64,000 nucleotides of DNA from Adiantum capillus-veneris (taxonomy: Eukaryota > Streptophyta > Polypodiopsida > Polypodiales > Pteridaceae). The notes beneath the pieces were generated by a model. It saw only the letters and a list, made by a program, of their open reading frames with translations. It was not told the DNA's origin and made no database searches. A program made the translations under genes and the position numbers. The stretch covers positions 70,889,003 to 70,953,002 of the forward strand of contig CM043957.1 of the NCBI GenBank assembly GCA_014529385.2, read 5' to 3'. The stretch's first letter is position 1. The number at the start of each line of letters is the position of its first letter. Positions 1-9,593 of the stretch are shown in pieces.

Positions 1-250
1 CCCAAGTTATGGTCTGATTTGGTCTGACTTTGACATATGTGGTTTTGGGTGGCACTTTAGATCTCTGATTGTGGTCAATCTGTCTGACATTTGGCTTTGT
101 TGATGATTTGGAATTGAATAAGTACCACAATCCCACTTGCCAGTTGAGTTGTATTTGATTTGGAGTGTGTTTGGACCCTTTAGTCCCTCTAGCAAGAGAT
201 CACTCCAAATATTTTTCACTTGATTTCTAGCCAATTTTCTTCAAGGGGGT

Positions 251-634
251 CATGGATCGTGATCCATGTTCTAACTCCAAATTGCATGAAATCTACAGGT
301 TTGCTATTGGTGCACTTTTTATAGGGTTTGGGTCAAATTTTCCCAACCATAGGTGAAAATGACCATTTGCAAACTAAAATCTCCATTTCCCTTGGTTTTT
401 GATGACTGCAATGTCCATTTTGTACCAAATTTGAAAGACACATTCCTCAAGGTAGCAATAACTTTTTGTGTTGAATTGTTTTTTGATTGGCCATGTTGGG
501 AACATGGATCGCGATCCATGTTCTGCAACATTTTTTGATTGTAATTGAATCAGTCTACTGGTTATTTCACTAGCATGCTTTTGCCCAATTTTTCCCTGCA
601 TTTGGAGGTAGGGGGTCATGGATCACGATCCATG
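251..634. repeat. Three dispersed copies of an 18-bp palindrome
   Basis: CATGGATCGTGATCCATG (251-268), CATGGATCGCGATCCATG (503-520) and CATGGATCACGATCCATG (617-634) differ only in the central bases. The middle copy is a perfect palindrome, and with flanking GAA/TTC the symmetry extends to 500-523. Copies 1 and 3 share a purine-rich GGGGGT lead-in. Function is unknown; they could be remnants of a repeat unit or a protein-binding dyad. Confidence 0.8.
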
Positions 635-990
635 TTCCACCCCTTTTCCATAATGTGATTGCATGGTTGGATTCTTCCCAATGAGGGGAACATTTTCATG
701 CACTTGTTTTTTAATTTGACTTTGGGTTGCCTTCCCAAAAGTCCTCTACTACCAGTTTGTGCAAATCCCCCTTTTGATTTGATTTGTACAATTTATTAGA
801 TAGTTTTTGTGTCCTTGTGACCAGACAAGACTGTTCATGTACCGATAAAGAGCATACCTGTGAAATCCGGTGACATCTGAAGGTTCGGGGTGGCTATAGC
901 AGGCAAAAATGTGGTGAAGAACTCTGGGTCAAAAAGGTCTCTCTGTGTCTCTCTCTCGACGCAACAAGCTGTAATGAGGCCAATTTTGCC

Positions 991-1150
991 CATTTTGCCT
1001 ATATGTGCCCGACTTATCCCAAGTGCAATTTTCATACTTACTTTAGTTGGCCATATTTTCCCTATCATACCATTTTGTCTATACGTGCGTGACTTACCCC
1101 AAGTGCAATTTGCATACTTACTTTAGTTGGCCATATTTTCCCTGTCATAC
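991..1150. repeat. 80-bp tandem duplication
   Basis: Bases 991-1070 and 1071-1150 are two adjacent copies of an 80-bp unit with only a handful of mismatches. Both contain CCCAAGTGCAATTT and TTTAGTTGGCCATATTTTCCCT. No reading frame of interest crosses it. Confidence 0.85.
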
Positions 1151-1560
1151 CACCTACAACTCAGACGGATTTTATACTTTTGGTCGTCATTTGCTCCCAA
1201 TTTTGGAATTCTGGTTGATTTGAAGTTAGCCCAAAATTTGATTTTGTCAAATCTCTCCAAATTTGATTTGATTTGATTTATGTCAAATCTCTCCATATTT
1301 GTTATGCTCAAAGATTTTGCTTTGTATGTTTGATGTTTGATTTCAGAACTTGATTCCAAATTTCTTGGCTCCAATTTTTAATTTTTGATCATTATTAAGT
1401 TCAAAGTCAAAGAGAATTACTAAAATAATTATTGTTTGGCCAAAAATTTGCCAAAATTATTCCTTACACTCGTATATACATACTCTCACTCTCAATATTT
1501 CTTTCATCAAAATTTGTCGGCTCAATATTTTGCCAAATAAGAGTAGAAATCTACTAAAAC

Positions 1561-2398
1561 TGATCAAAAAAAAAATGGAAGCGTACAACGTACTTTATAC
1601 ATTGTACACATAATCTCTCAATTATCTTGCAGCTTATCATTTTGCAATGTGCTACATTGACTATTATAGCCACTGTTGTTACCCCCCCTTCCCATTCTGA
1701 GTCGCCCCAAACAAAGGTCTGTGCAAGGTGCATGGTTAAAAAAACGTGTTTATGCATGGCCGTGTAATGTGGTGCTATCATGCTTAGAGAAAAGATGCAT
1801 TGGGAAACAGGGTGTGGTGTAATAGGTGGGTCATGAACAAACTATTCAGTGGTTTTTGTTGGCGAGGTTTCCTCTTGTGCGTCTTTTCCGAATAGAAGTT
1901 TTCAAAGCGTGAATGCCCTTTATTTGATGGTTGGTTTTGTAATTGGTTGATGTGTGGTTGCGAGAGTTTTGGTTTGGTTTTTAGGGATCCATTTGAGGGT
2001 GTTTTACGAAGGATGCATCAAGATCAGATTCTTTGTTGATTTCATCTTCATTGCCATTGAGATGTTGTTGATTTTGGTGATAGTTCCACTTTGGAGCAGT
2101 TGGTGAATTCGATTGAAGTTGAAATTGATCGATTTAAGTTGTGGTGCTGGTTTGGTTTAGCTTTGTTTGTTTTGGCACTTGAAAATTTGTTGGGCAGTGA
2201 GGTATAGAATGATGCAGTACATACTTTCTTTGGGATCCATAGCTAAGTTGGTTTTAATGCCATGATGGATTTCTGGATCCAGACTTTGGTAATTCAATTT
2301 TCTTGATTACTAGCAGGTAATCGAGGTATAGAACCAAATAATTATTCCTCTGTTCCACATCCACTTGGATCTTTTTGTTCATCTAAGATGTGATATGT
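1561..2398. other. Non-coding, no recognised feature
   Basis: I see no gene or repeat here that I can name. This could hold the degraded 3' end of the minus-strand G0 element beyond its last recognisable domain, but no polypurine tract or LTR was found. Confidence 0.4.
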
Positions 2399-2848
2399 CT
2401 ACGTAAATAGAATAACATAAGATTGATCCTTCAAACAATAATGAAGTGCGTCGTCCTTCCAATCTAGAATAGCTTTGTAAGTCCTCATCCATAAAACTCC
2501 CAAAATGATATGCTCATTGAGATCTATGTCATCCATAATGTGGAACCAATGTGGGTAGTGGTCATTAATCGAGACATTGGCTTGTTTCAAACAAACCATG
2601 GTTTCCTTATTGGCTTCTTTGAGTTCTATCTGGGTTGTTTCAATAATCGACTCTAATAATTTGAGATAAATTGAATATTGCATTGCATTGCTACGTGCTC
2701 CGATATCCACAAGTGCTCTTTTGATTGTGCCATCCTCTAACCAAACATTGATCCGAACATCCATACCGCCAAGCCAAGTTTTCTTGACTTGTACCATTAC
2801 AATAGGAGGTGGTGGTTGTAGCTTTACCTTTTGCTTTAAATTTCCCAA
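2399..2848 (-). pseudogene. G0 second retropepsin-like protease domain, 3' of integrase
   Basis: About 149 codons are open. The segment resembles a retroviral-type aspartic protease: a ...RALVDIGARSNAM motif occupies the place of the catalytic D-[ST]-G-A, followed about 65 residues later by an ILGVLWMRTYKAILDW block matching the family's ILG-x-[PD]-W-[LM] motif. The catalytic triplet reads DIG instead of DTG/DSG, so this copy is probably inactive. It lies 58 bp downstream of the integrase C-terminus on the same strand. G0 already has a protease at the usual place, so this is either a genuine second protease-like domain or a fragment of a second element. The upstream KVKLQPPPPIVMVQVKK stretch is proline-rich and basic. 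Confidence 0.65.
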
Positions 2849-2906
2849 CTTGGCCTCCTCCTATGCTTGATCTTTGCTTGTTTGAGCTCTTTCTATCGCG
2901 CCTTAG

Positions 2907-3484
2907 CTAGATAATCTTTTTCAACATATTGGTGGTGAGAGGTTTATTATATTTTTTTAGTTTAAGACCATTTATCCAGTTCGACATCACCTCTCCTTCT
3001 AATGTTGCGAGTTTGACGGCCCCACTTGGTGATATGTCATTGATCACAAATGGACCATTACCTCGCTTTTTGAGTTTTTTGGAATGTTGCTTAAGGGTGC
3101 AGAGTAATATGTAATCCCCCTTTTGAAATTCCTTATTTTTCACATGTTGGTCATGGAATTGTTTCATTTGTTGTTTTTGCGCATACATTGCTATAACCGA
3201 CTAGAGCCTAGTCTCATCCAGCTACATTTATTGGTCCACTCTGTCATACAACTCATGTCTAATCCATTCCACGTTTTAAGCTACACGTAGTGTAGGAATC
3301 AAGACTTCTACTGATAGTATTGCATTTATTACAAACACTAAGTTGAAAGGAGTTGTATTTTGTGGCGTTTTATATACTACATGATCTGCCCAAATTGCTG
3401 AATGTAGCTTCAATTCCCAATCCAATCGAGACTCACTGACAATTTTGGTTAGCAATGTACACAATATTTTGTTGATGCTCTCAG
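2907..3484 (-). pseudogene. G0 integrase, C-terminal part
   Basis: The minus strand from 3484 reads SINKILCTLLTKIV, then a segment with LHSAIWADHVVYKTPQNTTPFNLVF, which is the end of the plant gypsy integrase core. After a break, 3188-2907 encodes the C-terminal segment with KKRGNGPFVI, SGAVKLATLEG and WINGLKLKKY motifs typical of Tat/Athila-type elements without a chromodomain. The other half of the integrase lies at 17873-18200, on the far side of G1. With one TSD copy removed the frame runs on directly, which confirms that both parts belong to one gene. Confidence 0.85.
3480..3484. repeat. G1 target-site duplication, left copy (CTCAG)
   Basis: CTCAG immediately precedes the TGTCAT start of the G1 5' LTR and is repeated at 17873-17877 directly after the 3' LTR. 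Five bases is the standard Ty3-gypsy duplication length. Confidence 0.9.
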
Positions 3485-3794
3485 TGTCATAAAATCTAAT
3501 ATCTAACCAACCCAAATGATTTTCTCATATTAAACTAATCATTTAATGTGGGAGAATAAACGAGAACAAGGGTTAAGATATAGGCATGTACTTATAGATC
3601 TACCTCAACATGGGGCCAATGGTAAAGGGAACCAAATGAGAGATGGTCTATCAAAGAGCCAGGCTAACCAATGGAGCATAAGACCTTATGGTTAGCTTCA
3701 TTGAAGACCTCCAATAGTATGTGTAAACGTCCTTTGACCTTAGGTAAGCTAGGGCTGAGCTTGAGGTGGGAACCCGGCCCAAGCTTAACGTGCT

Positions 3795-4010
3795 TGAGGT
3801 GCTTTTCGTGCTTGATGACTAAGGTGCTTGAGGTGCTTGTCGTACTTGATGACTAAGGTGCTTGAGATGCTTGAGGTGCTTGATGACTGAGGTCCTGAGA
3901 TTCTTGAGGTTCTTGATGACTGAGGTGCTTGAGATGCTTGAGGTGCTTGAGGTGCTTAATGATTGAGATACTTAAGGTCCTTGTCATGCTTGAGATGCAA
4001 GGGTTGTACT
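3795..4010. repeat. GTGCTTGAG minisatellite in G1 LTR
   Basis: Irregular tandem copies of GGTGCTTGAGATGCTTGAG and GATGACTGAG. The matching but shorter tract is at 16548-16670 in the 3' LTR and at 42610-42730 in the G2 LTR, so repeat number has changed since the LTRs were identical. Confidence 0.8.
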
Positions 4011-4049
4011 TGAGGTGAGAACCCAGCCCAAGCTTGAAGTGCTTAAGGG

Positions 4050-4054
4050 CCAAG
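4050..4054. repeat. C1 target-site duplication, left copy (CCAAG)
   Basis: CCAAG precedes the C1 5' LTR and recurs at 9594-9598 after the 3' LTR. The uninterrupted G1-family LTR at 42780 has a single CCAAG at this site, which confirms the insertion. Confidence 0.95.
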
Positions 4055-4246
4055 TGTTGGGGTATAAAGCCCAATGTGGTCGCCCAGGTAAGTGGGCAGG
4101 CCGCCAAGTATGTACACATATTCTTTTGTAAAAACCTAATAAGAACTCCCTATGCTCTACACAATACAGTAGAGCGAGTTCACCATATCTTCGTGCTCTT
4201 CCTCTCGCACTCTCTCTCGCGTCGCACTTCCGCTCGTACTCCTTCA
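4055..4246 (+). repeat. C1 5' LTR (192 bp)
   Basis: It begins TGTTGGGG and ends CCTTCA. A TATAAAG lies only about 10 bp inside the LTR. It is identical in length to the 3' LTR, with 6 substitutions. Confidence 0.95.
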
Positions 4247-4248
4247 AC

Positions 4249-4260
4249 TGGTATCAGAGC
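4249..4260 (+). promoter_or_regulatory. C1 primer-binding site (initiator Met tRNA)
   Basis: TGGTATCAGAGC begins two bases after the 5' LTR. It is complementary to the 3' end of plant initiator-Met tRNA and is the usual minus-strand primer site of copia elements. Confidence 0.95.
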
Positions 4261-5347
4261 TCAGATTGAGGCTCGGGGCAGCATTTGCAGGTAGCCAGAG
4301 TCACCTGCTCAGATTGGAGTGAGATTCGGCAGGCGAAGACACGGCCCCAAATCTTGTGGGCAAGCCCGAAGGGCTTGGTGTTCTCAGAATTTCATTCTGA
4401 GGTCATCTCGGCCACCGTTCGGGTTTGACAGAGTTCTGCGCAGGCCATTTTCGACTACGTGGTCTCAGCGGGTGCAGATCCGACTTTAAAACTTTGGGGT
4501 TTTTTGGCCTACGACTGCAGGTGCTGAGGATATCGGCACTCCCAGAGTGCTGACTTGTGGCTGTCTACACATCGAAGGACGGCTCACAGTTCTTGGAGAC
4601 GTGTCACATACGACACGGGCGCATCTACACACAGACTGTAGGCGACATCCACTAGTTCATCAGGTAGCTTGTGTTTGCTGCATGATATTCCACATTTCAT
4701 CCTGACATTGTAGGTACCTCCACATGGGATGTATTGTCAGAGATGATGTATGTCTGTTGAGGGTTTGCTGGCTATGAGTCACGCAGCAAACAACCGCCGC
4801 AGCGGTTATAGCATATAGTGGGAAATTTGTGGATGTATGATTTTGTGGGAAGTCTATGTATTGTCAGATTTACTGCAACCTTTTTTGAGGGTCGAGTGAG
4901 GTTTTATTGAGCTGGGGGATTCTCAAATGTTGAGATCCTTTCGGTGATACAGGTCTTGGAGCGATCCCTCGAGCACCCTTAGATAGGCAGCTAGGATGTA
5001 TTGACTGTGAGTTAGACAGTTGGGATTGCATCTTTGCTTTACTGCCGTTGAGGCATTGTTGCAGTCTATGCTTACAGGACAGTGACAGGACAGTGAGAGA
5101 CAGTACAGGTGCAGGACAGGTTTACCCACAGCTTACAGTGTTAGAGAGATAGTGGTTTTTTGAGCTGTTTTTTGGTCTGTTCTTGAGTACACCAGAGCCA
5201 TTTTACAAAGGAGACTCTGCCAAAATTTCTGCAGAATCTCAAGCTTTCTTAGTTCATTTGACAGGTTGATATTGGTTCAGAGGTCAGTTTACAGGGGAAA
5301 CTCTGCCGAATTTTTCCCAAGAAAGTAAACTACTGTGAAGCGTAGCT
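4261..5347 (+). other. C1 5' leader with hairpin and twin CTCTGCC boxes
   Basis: About 1.1 kb of non-coding sequence separates the primer-binding site from gag. It holds a hairpin at 4917-4938 (stem GGA-TCTCAA, loop ATG, TTGAGA-TCC) embedded in GAGCTGGGG...TTCGGTGATACAG, and two related boxes: ACAAAGGAGACTCTGCC at 5205-5221 and ACAGGGGAAACTCTGCC at 5291-5307. The same three elements, in the same order, occur in the leader of C3. No reading frame explains the conservation. Confidence 0.75.
4917..4938 (+). promoter_or_regulatory. Conserved leader hairpin, C1 copy
   Basis: The two arms pair as GGA/TCC and TCTCAA/TTGAGA around an ATG loop, with one unpaired T. The C3 copy (48203-48226) has GGTA/TACC in place of GGA/TCC, so both sides of the stem changed together. 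A role in RNA packaging, dimerisation or translation is inference only. Confidence 0.7.
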
Positions 5348-6170
5348 ATGGCTGGATCACAGGACACTGCTCTTTACAATATCAAGAAGCTGGATGGAAC
5401 CAATTTCCCATTGTGGAAGAAGCAGATTTGGCACGTGTTGGTACAAAAGAAGCAGATAAAACCTATAAATCTCAAGGGGATAAAACCAGAAGATATGGAC
5501 GAAGACGAATGCAGCGAAATGGATGAATTGGCACTTTCTACCATTATGCTGACTTTGGCAGAAAGCGTTTACTTCAATGTAGCAGACGAGATGTCGGTTT
5601 ATCAAGCATGGTTAAAGCTGAGTGATCTTTATGAGAAGCAGAGTGCAGCTTCACAGGTATACTAGCTTAAGAAGCTTGTTGACTTGAAGATGAAAGAAGG
5701 GACACATATGTCCAATCATCTGAATGAATTCAACACAATCTATAGTCAGTTGTCAGCTCAAGGTGTCAAGTTTGATGAACCTGTTAGAGCTATGTTCTTG
5801 TTGATCACATTGCCGGAAAGTTGGGACACTTTTCGCACAGCTTTGAGTAATTCTGCACCTCCAGATGGTTTGAACATAGCAGGTGTAGAAGGAAGTCTGC
5901 TTACTGAAGAAACCAATAGAAAGACAATGGACAAAGGCAAAGGAACAGCCTTAGTTGTCAGGGGAAGGACCAAAGAAAAGTACAAAGGTGAAAAGAGGAA
6001 TGAGTCTCGTAGCAAGTCCCGCAGTGCTAAAGGCAAGAGTGACATAGAATGCTACCATTGTGGCAAGAAGGGTCACATGAAAAGAGACTGCAGAGAATGG
6101 AAAGCAGAAAAAGGCAAAGAGAAAGCTGAAGACCATGGTGAGAAGAACAAGTCCTCAGTGAAGATTCAAG
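5348..6170 (+). pseudogene. gag: C1 Gag with CCHC zinc knuckle
   Basis: The start is the ATG at 5348 (MAGSQDTALYNIKKLDG), which matches the usual copia Gag beginning in which the protein names the bound target (LDGTNFPLWK). The capsid region continues to about 5900; a basic segment rich in K, R and S precedes the CCHC knuckle CYHCGKKGHMKRDC near 6050-6091, which binds the element RNA. An in-frame TAG at 5663-5665 breaks the frame early, at a place where a CAG codon is expected. After the stop the frame simply continues (LKKLVDLKMKEG), so no bases are missing. The protein would assemble the virus-like particle in the cytoplasm. Confidence 0.9.
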
Positions 6171-6500
6171 AAATAAATGTGACAAACACTGTTGCAGAGG
6201 ATGACAGTCTAGTGTCAGGAGACATCTACTTCTTGAAGAATACAATGGACTCAGCTCTTCTTACAGCATCTGATGGAAATGCACTGAGTGACTGGATTAT
6301 AGACTCAGGGGCATCACTTCATGTGTCTCCAAACAAGGAGTGGTTTACCTCTTATGTGACCACTAAAGATCATGTTCGGCTAGGCAATGGGTAGACATGT
6401 GAGATCTTAGGTGTTGGAGATGTTCAATTGAAGTTTCAGAATGGCTCTTCTTTCACGCTGAAGAATGTGAGACATGTTCCCGCAATTACAAAGAGCTTGA
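6171..6500 (+). pseudogene. C1 aspartic protease
   Basis: The segment contains WIIDSGASLHVSP near 6295-6333, the DSG active site of copia protease, which cleaves the Gag-Pol polyprotein. A TAG at about 6392-6394 (after RLGNG) interrupts the frame, and reading continues in the same frame with TCEILG and later NVRHVPAITKSLISTG. The catalytic residues are intact, so the inactivation comes from the stop rather than from active-site decay. Confidence 0.88.
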
Positions 6501-7825
6501 TCAGCACAGGTTTACTTGATGATGCTGGCTACGTCACCACTTTTGGACAGAACATGTGGAAGATATCCAAGGGTTCTATGATAGTAGCACATGGAGTAAA
6601 GCCTGGAGGACTTTACATGATTTATGTATCAAATGTCTCTAAAAATGTAATCAATGTAACCGAGCAGCCGAACGTTTCTTTGTGGCATAGCCGGTTAGGA
6701 TATATGTCCAAGAAGGGGATGGAAATCTTGTCTCGTTCTGGTTATTTGCCTAGCTTGTCATTTAATGATTTTGAATTCTGTGAACATTGTCTGTATGTTA
6801 AGCAAACACAGCAGCCACATAAGCATAAAAGCAGTAGAAGAGATACACAGTTGGCACTTGTTCATAGTGATTTGTGTGGACCTATGCCTAACCTATCTCT
6901 AGGGGGAGCTTCTTACTTTATGACATTTATAGATGATTACTCGAGGAATGTATGGGTTTACTTTCTCAAGCACAAGGATGAAGCGTCTAGTGTTTTCAAA
7001 ATGTTTGTGACACTTGTGGAGAATCAGAGTGGCAAGAAACTTAAATGCTTACGCACTGACAATGGTGGAGAGTATGTTTCAAAGGCCTTTCAGGACTTTT
7101 GTGAGTCAAAAGGTATAAAACGTGAACTTACTGCTCCTTACAATCCTCCTCAAAATGGTGTTGCTGAGAGGATGAATAGGACCATACAAGAGAAGGTCAG
7201 AAGTATGTTGTCTAATGCACAGCTGCCAAATGGGTTTTGGGCTGAAGCTATATCAAGAGCTGTTCATCTTATATATAGATCTCCTAGCAAGGTTTTGCAG
7301 AAGGATTTAGTGGCAGAGATGGTATGGTCAGGCAAGGTGCCCTCATACAAGCATCTCAGAGTCTTTGGTTGTGAGGCATATACTCATGTTGCAAAGGAAT
7401 TTAGGAACAAACTTGAGCCAAAGAGTAGAAAGTGCGTCTTTCTAGGCTATGGTAATTCTGGTGAGATGGGGTACAGACTTTGGGATCCCGAATCCAGAAA
7501 GGTTATCCGCAGCAATGATGTTCACTTTAATGAAGCCAAATATCATTCTAAACCAGAGAGGGTTGAGGAGATTAGAAGAGTTGTCTTCCAAGAATATGGA
7601 CCTGCACGTGCAAGACAAAATGTCAGGGCTCAAGAGGAGCAAGGACAGGATAGAGTGGAACCACAGGTTGTGGCTGAGCCTGAGCCACCTATTGTGCGTA
7701 GATCTAGACGTATCACGCGACCTCCTGATAGGTTTGTTCCATCTATGAACTATGTCATGTTGATTGATTGCAATGAGCCTTCATGTTACAAGGAAGCAGT
7801 GCAAATGAAGGACTCCGGGAATTAG
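6501..7825 (+). pseudogene. C1 integrase
   Basis: The pre-integrase HHCC zinc-binding region is visible as LWHSRLGYMS...CEHCLYVKQ. The first H-x-H spacing keeps H in LWH, but the second His expected in this region reads Tyr (LGYM). The DDE core is present: Asp at 6868-6870 (HSDLCGPMP), Asp at 7058-7060 (TDNGGEY) and Glu at 7166-7168 (VAERMNRT). The C-terminal part contains FLGYGNSGEMGYRLWDPESRKVI, a typical copia motif. A TAG at 7823-7825, where Trp is usual, separates it from RT. The enzyme would insert the cDNA into host DNA. Confidence 0.92.
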
Positions 7826-7828
7826 CAA

Positions 7829-8650
7829 TTGGCCATGCAGTCAGAGATGACAGCTCTGCATAAAAACCAGACATGGAAGCTAGTTAAATTACCACAGGGC
7901 AAAAAGGCTCTACCTTGTAAATGGGTTTACAGTTATAAGATCACCGCTCATGATAGTCAGCCAAAGTACAAAGCAAGGCTTGTTGCCAAGGGCTTTAAGC
8001 AAGAACAAGGCATTGACTTTGATGAAGTCTTCTCTCCGGTGGTCAAGATGACTACATTGAGATGCTTTCTTGCATTGATTGCCATATTAGATTTGGTGTT
8101 GCACCAAATGGATGTCAAGACAGCGTAGATGTGGAAATTTACATGCAGTAGCCAGAAGGGTTTGTTGAGAAAGGCAAGGAAGATTGGGTATGCCAGTTGT
8201 TAAAGAGTCTTTATGGCTTAAAACAATCATCGAGGGCATGGTACCATAAATTCCATAAGTTTATGCTTTCTCAAGGCTACAAACGTAGTGAGTTCGATCA
8301 CTGTCTATATACAAAGAAGACTAAGGATGGTAGTTGGCTGATCCTTATTTTGTATGTGGATGACATGTTGATTGTTGGCAAGCACTTGGAAGAAATTTAA
8401 ACTTTGAAGTCAAAGATGGAAAAATTGTTTGACATGAGAGACATGGGTGAGGCAAGTCATATACTTGGTATGCGCATTGAGAGAGACAGATCAAAGAAGT
8501 TGATTTGGTTATCTCAAACAGAGTATATTGACAAGGTTTTGCAACGTTTCAATATGGAGAAGGGAAAGGCATTGATTGTTCCATTGCCACCATATGTGAA
8601 ACTTAGCAAACAAGATTGTCCTGTGTCTGAGGAAGAACAGGCTGAAATGG
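7829..8650 (+). pseudogene. C1 reverse transcriptase
   Basis: The fingers and palm are clear: CKWVYSYKI, KARLVAKGFKQEQGIDFDEVFSPVVKMTT, then LKSLYGLKQSSRAWYHKF and the catalytic YVDDM at 8353-8367. Between them, near 8125-8135, the usual motif after MDVKTA is missing about a dozen bases, giving a frameshift, and a TAG sits at about 8149, where CAG is likely. A TAA at 8398-8400 follows HLEEI. The enzyme would copy element RNA to DNA. At least three separate lesions make it non-functional. Confidence 0.92.
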
Positions 8651-9312
8651 ATAAGACTCCATATGCGTCTGCAGTGGGTAGTTTGATGTATGTAATGATT
8701 GCTACTCGCCCAGACATTGCATTTGCAGTGGGAGTAGTAAGTCGATACATGTCAAACCCAGGCAAGAAACATTGGGAGGCAGTGAAAGGAATATTGAGAT
8801 ACCTGAAAGCTACAAAGAGTATGCACATATGCTATGGGAGTCATGAGCTAAGTGTAAAGGGTTTTACAGACTTAGATTATGCAGGTGACTTAGACAACCG
8901 AAGGTCTACGTCAGGGTATATCTTTACATTGGCTAGTGGAGCAGTATCATGGCGTTCTAGATTACAAGATTGTGTTACTCAATCTACTACAGAGGCTGAA
9001 TATGTTGCAGCATCAGAGGCATGCAAAGAATAAATTTGGCTTAATCGACTAGTAACAGATTTGGGAATCAAAGAAGAAATGCCTGTGTTATATTGTGATA
9101 GTCAAAGTGCTATACAATTGGCTCGCAATCCAGTTTATCACTCAAAGACAAAGCATGTGGATGTGAAGTATCATTTCATCAGGGAAATGCTCAAGGATAA
9201 GCAACTTCAGCTTGTCAAAGTTCACACCACAGAAAATCCTGTTGATCTACTTACAAAAGGACTTCCCTCAGAGAACTTTGCGCATTTTCGCAAGCAGTTA
9301 GGTGTAGGGTAG
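8651..9312 (+). pseudogene. C1 RNase H and pol C-terminus
   Basis: This segment holds YASAVGSLMYVMIATRPDIAFAVGVVSRYM, DLDYAGDLDNRRSTSGYIF and the STTEAEYVAASEACKE block of copia RNase H, followed by an in-frame TAA (9031-9033) and then WLNRL, YCDSQSAIQLARNPVYHSKTKH and the end of the polyprotein with a normal stop at 9310-9312. It would degrade the RNA strand during reverse transcription. The acidic residues of the active site remain (TDLDYAGD has L for the more usual A or S). Confidence 0.9.
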
Positions 9313-9390
9313 TACATCACTTCTCTACATCTCTTGTATATTAGCTTGTATAGTAGCTTCTCTCACACTTAAAGTACCACATTGGACTTT

Positions 9391-9401
9391 AAGTGGGAGG
9401 T
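9391..9401 (+). promoter_or_regulatory. C1 polypurine tract
   Basis: AAGTGGGAGGT directly precedes the 3' LTR and is the expected plus-strand primer. It lies in the loop of a 15-bp inverted repeat (9377-9391 with 9412-9426, one mismatch) that spans the tract and the LTR edge. Confidence 0.9.
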
Positions 9402-9593
9402 TGTTGGGGTATAAAGCCCAATGTGGTCGCCCAGGTAAGTGGGCGGGCCGCCAGGTATGTACACATATTCTTTTGTAAAAACCTAATAAGAACTCACTAT
9501 GCTCTACACATTACAGTAGAGCGAGTTCACCATATCGTCGTGCTCTTCCTCTTGCACTCTCTCTCGCGTCGCACTTCCGCTCGTACTCCTTCA
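9402..9593 (+). repeat. C1 3' LTR (192 bp)
   Basis: TGTTGGGG...CCTTCA, same length as the 5' LTR, with 6 differences. It is followed by the TSD CCAAG (9594-9598), then by the continuation of the G1 LTR. Confidence 0.95.

Larger units (their letters stand above)
1..1560. other. AT-rich non-coding stretch with short repeats
   Basis: No credible gene is visible. Open frames here are short and resemble no family I recognise. The sequence is rich in TTTGATTTG-like words, and holds three near-identical palindromes and an 80-bp tandem duplication (listed separately). Confidence 0.6.
4055..9593 (+). mobile_element. C1: Ty1-copia retrotransposon (Tork-like), nested in G1 5' LTR
   Basis: The element is 5,539 bp, with two 192-bp LTRs (TGTTGGGG...CTCCTTCA), a primer-binding site, a 1.1-kb leader, one gag-pol reading frame broken by stops, a polypurine tract and TSD CCAAG. 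Domain order is Gag, CCHC, protease, integrase, RT, RNase H, the copia order. By hand count the LTRs differ at 6 of 192 positions (3.1%), making it the youngest of the three nested elements. Assignment to the Tork lineage rests on the Gag and knuckle look and is tentative. Confidence 0.95.

Noticed and set aside
3853-4119. Leu/His-Lys-rich frame on the minus strand
   Set aside because: It comes from the GTGCTTGAG minisatellite of the LTR.
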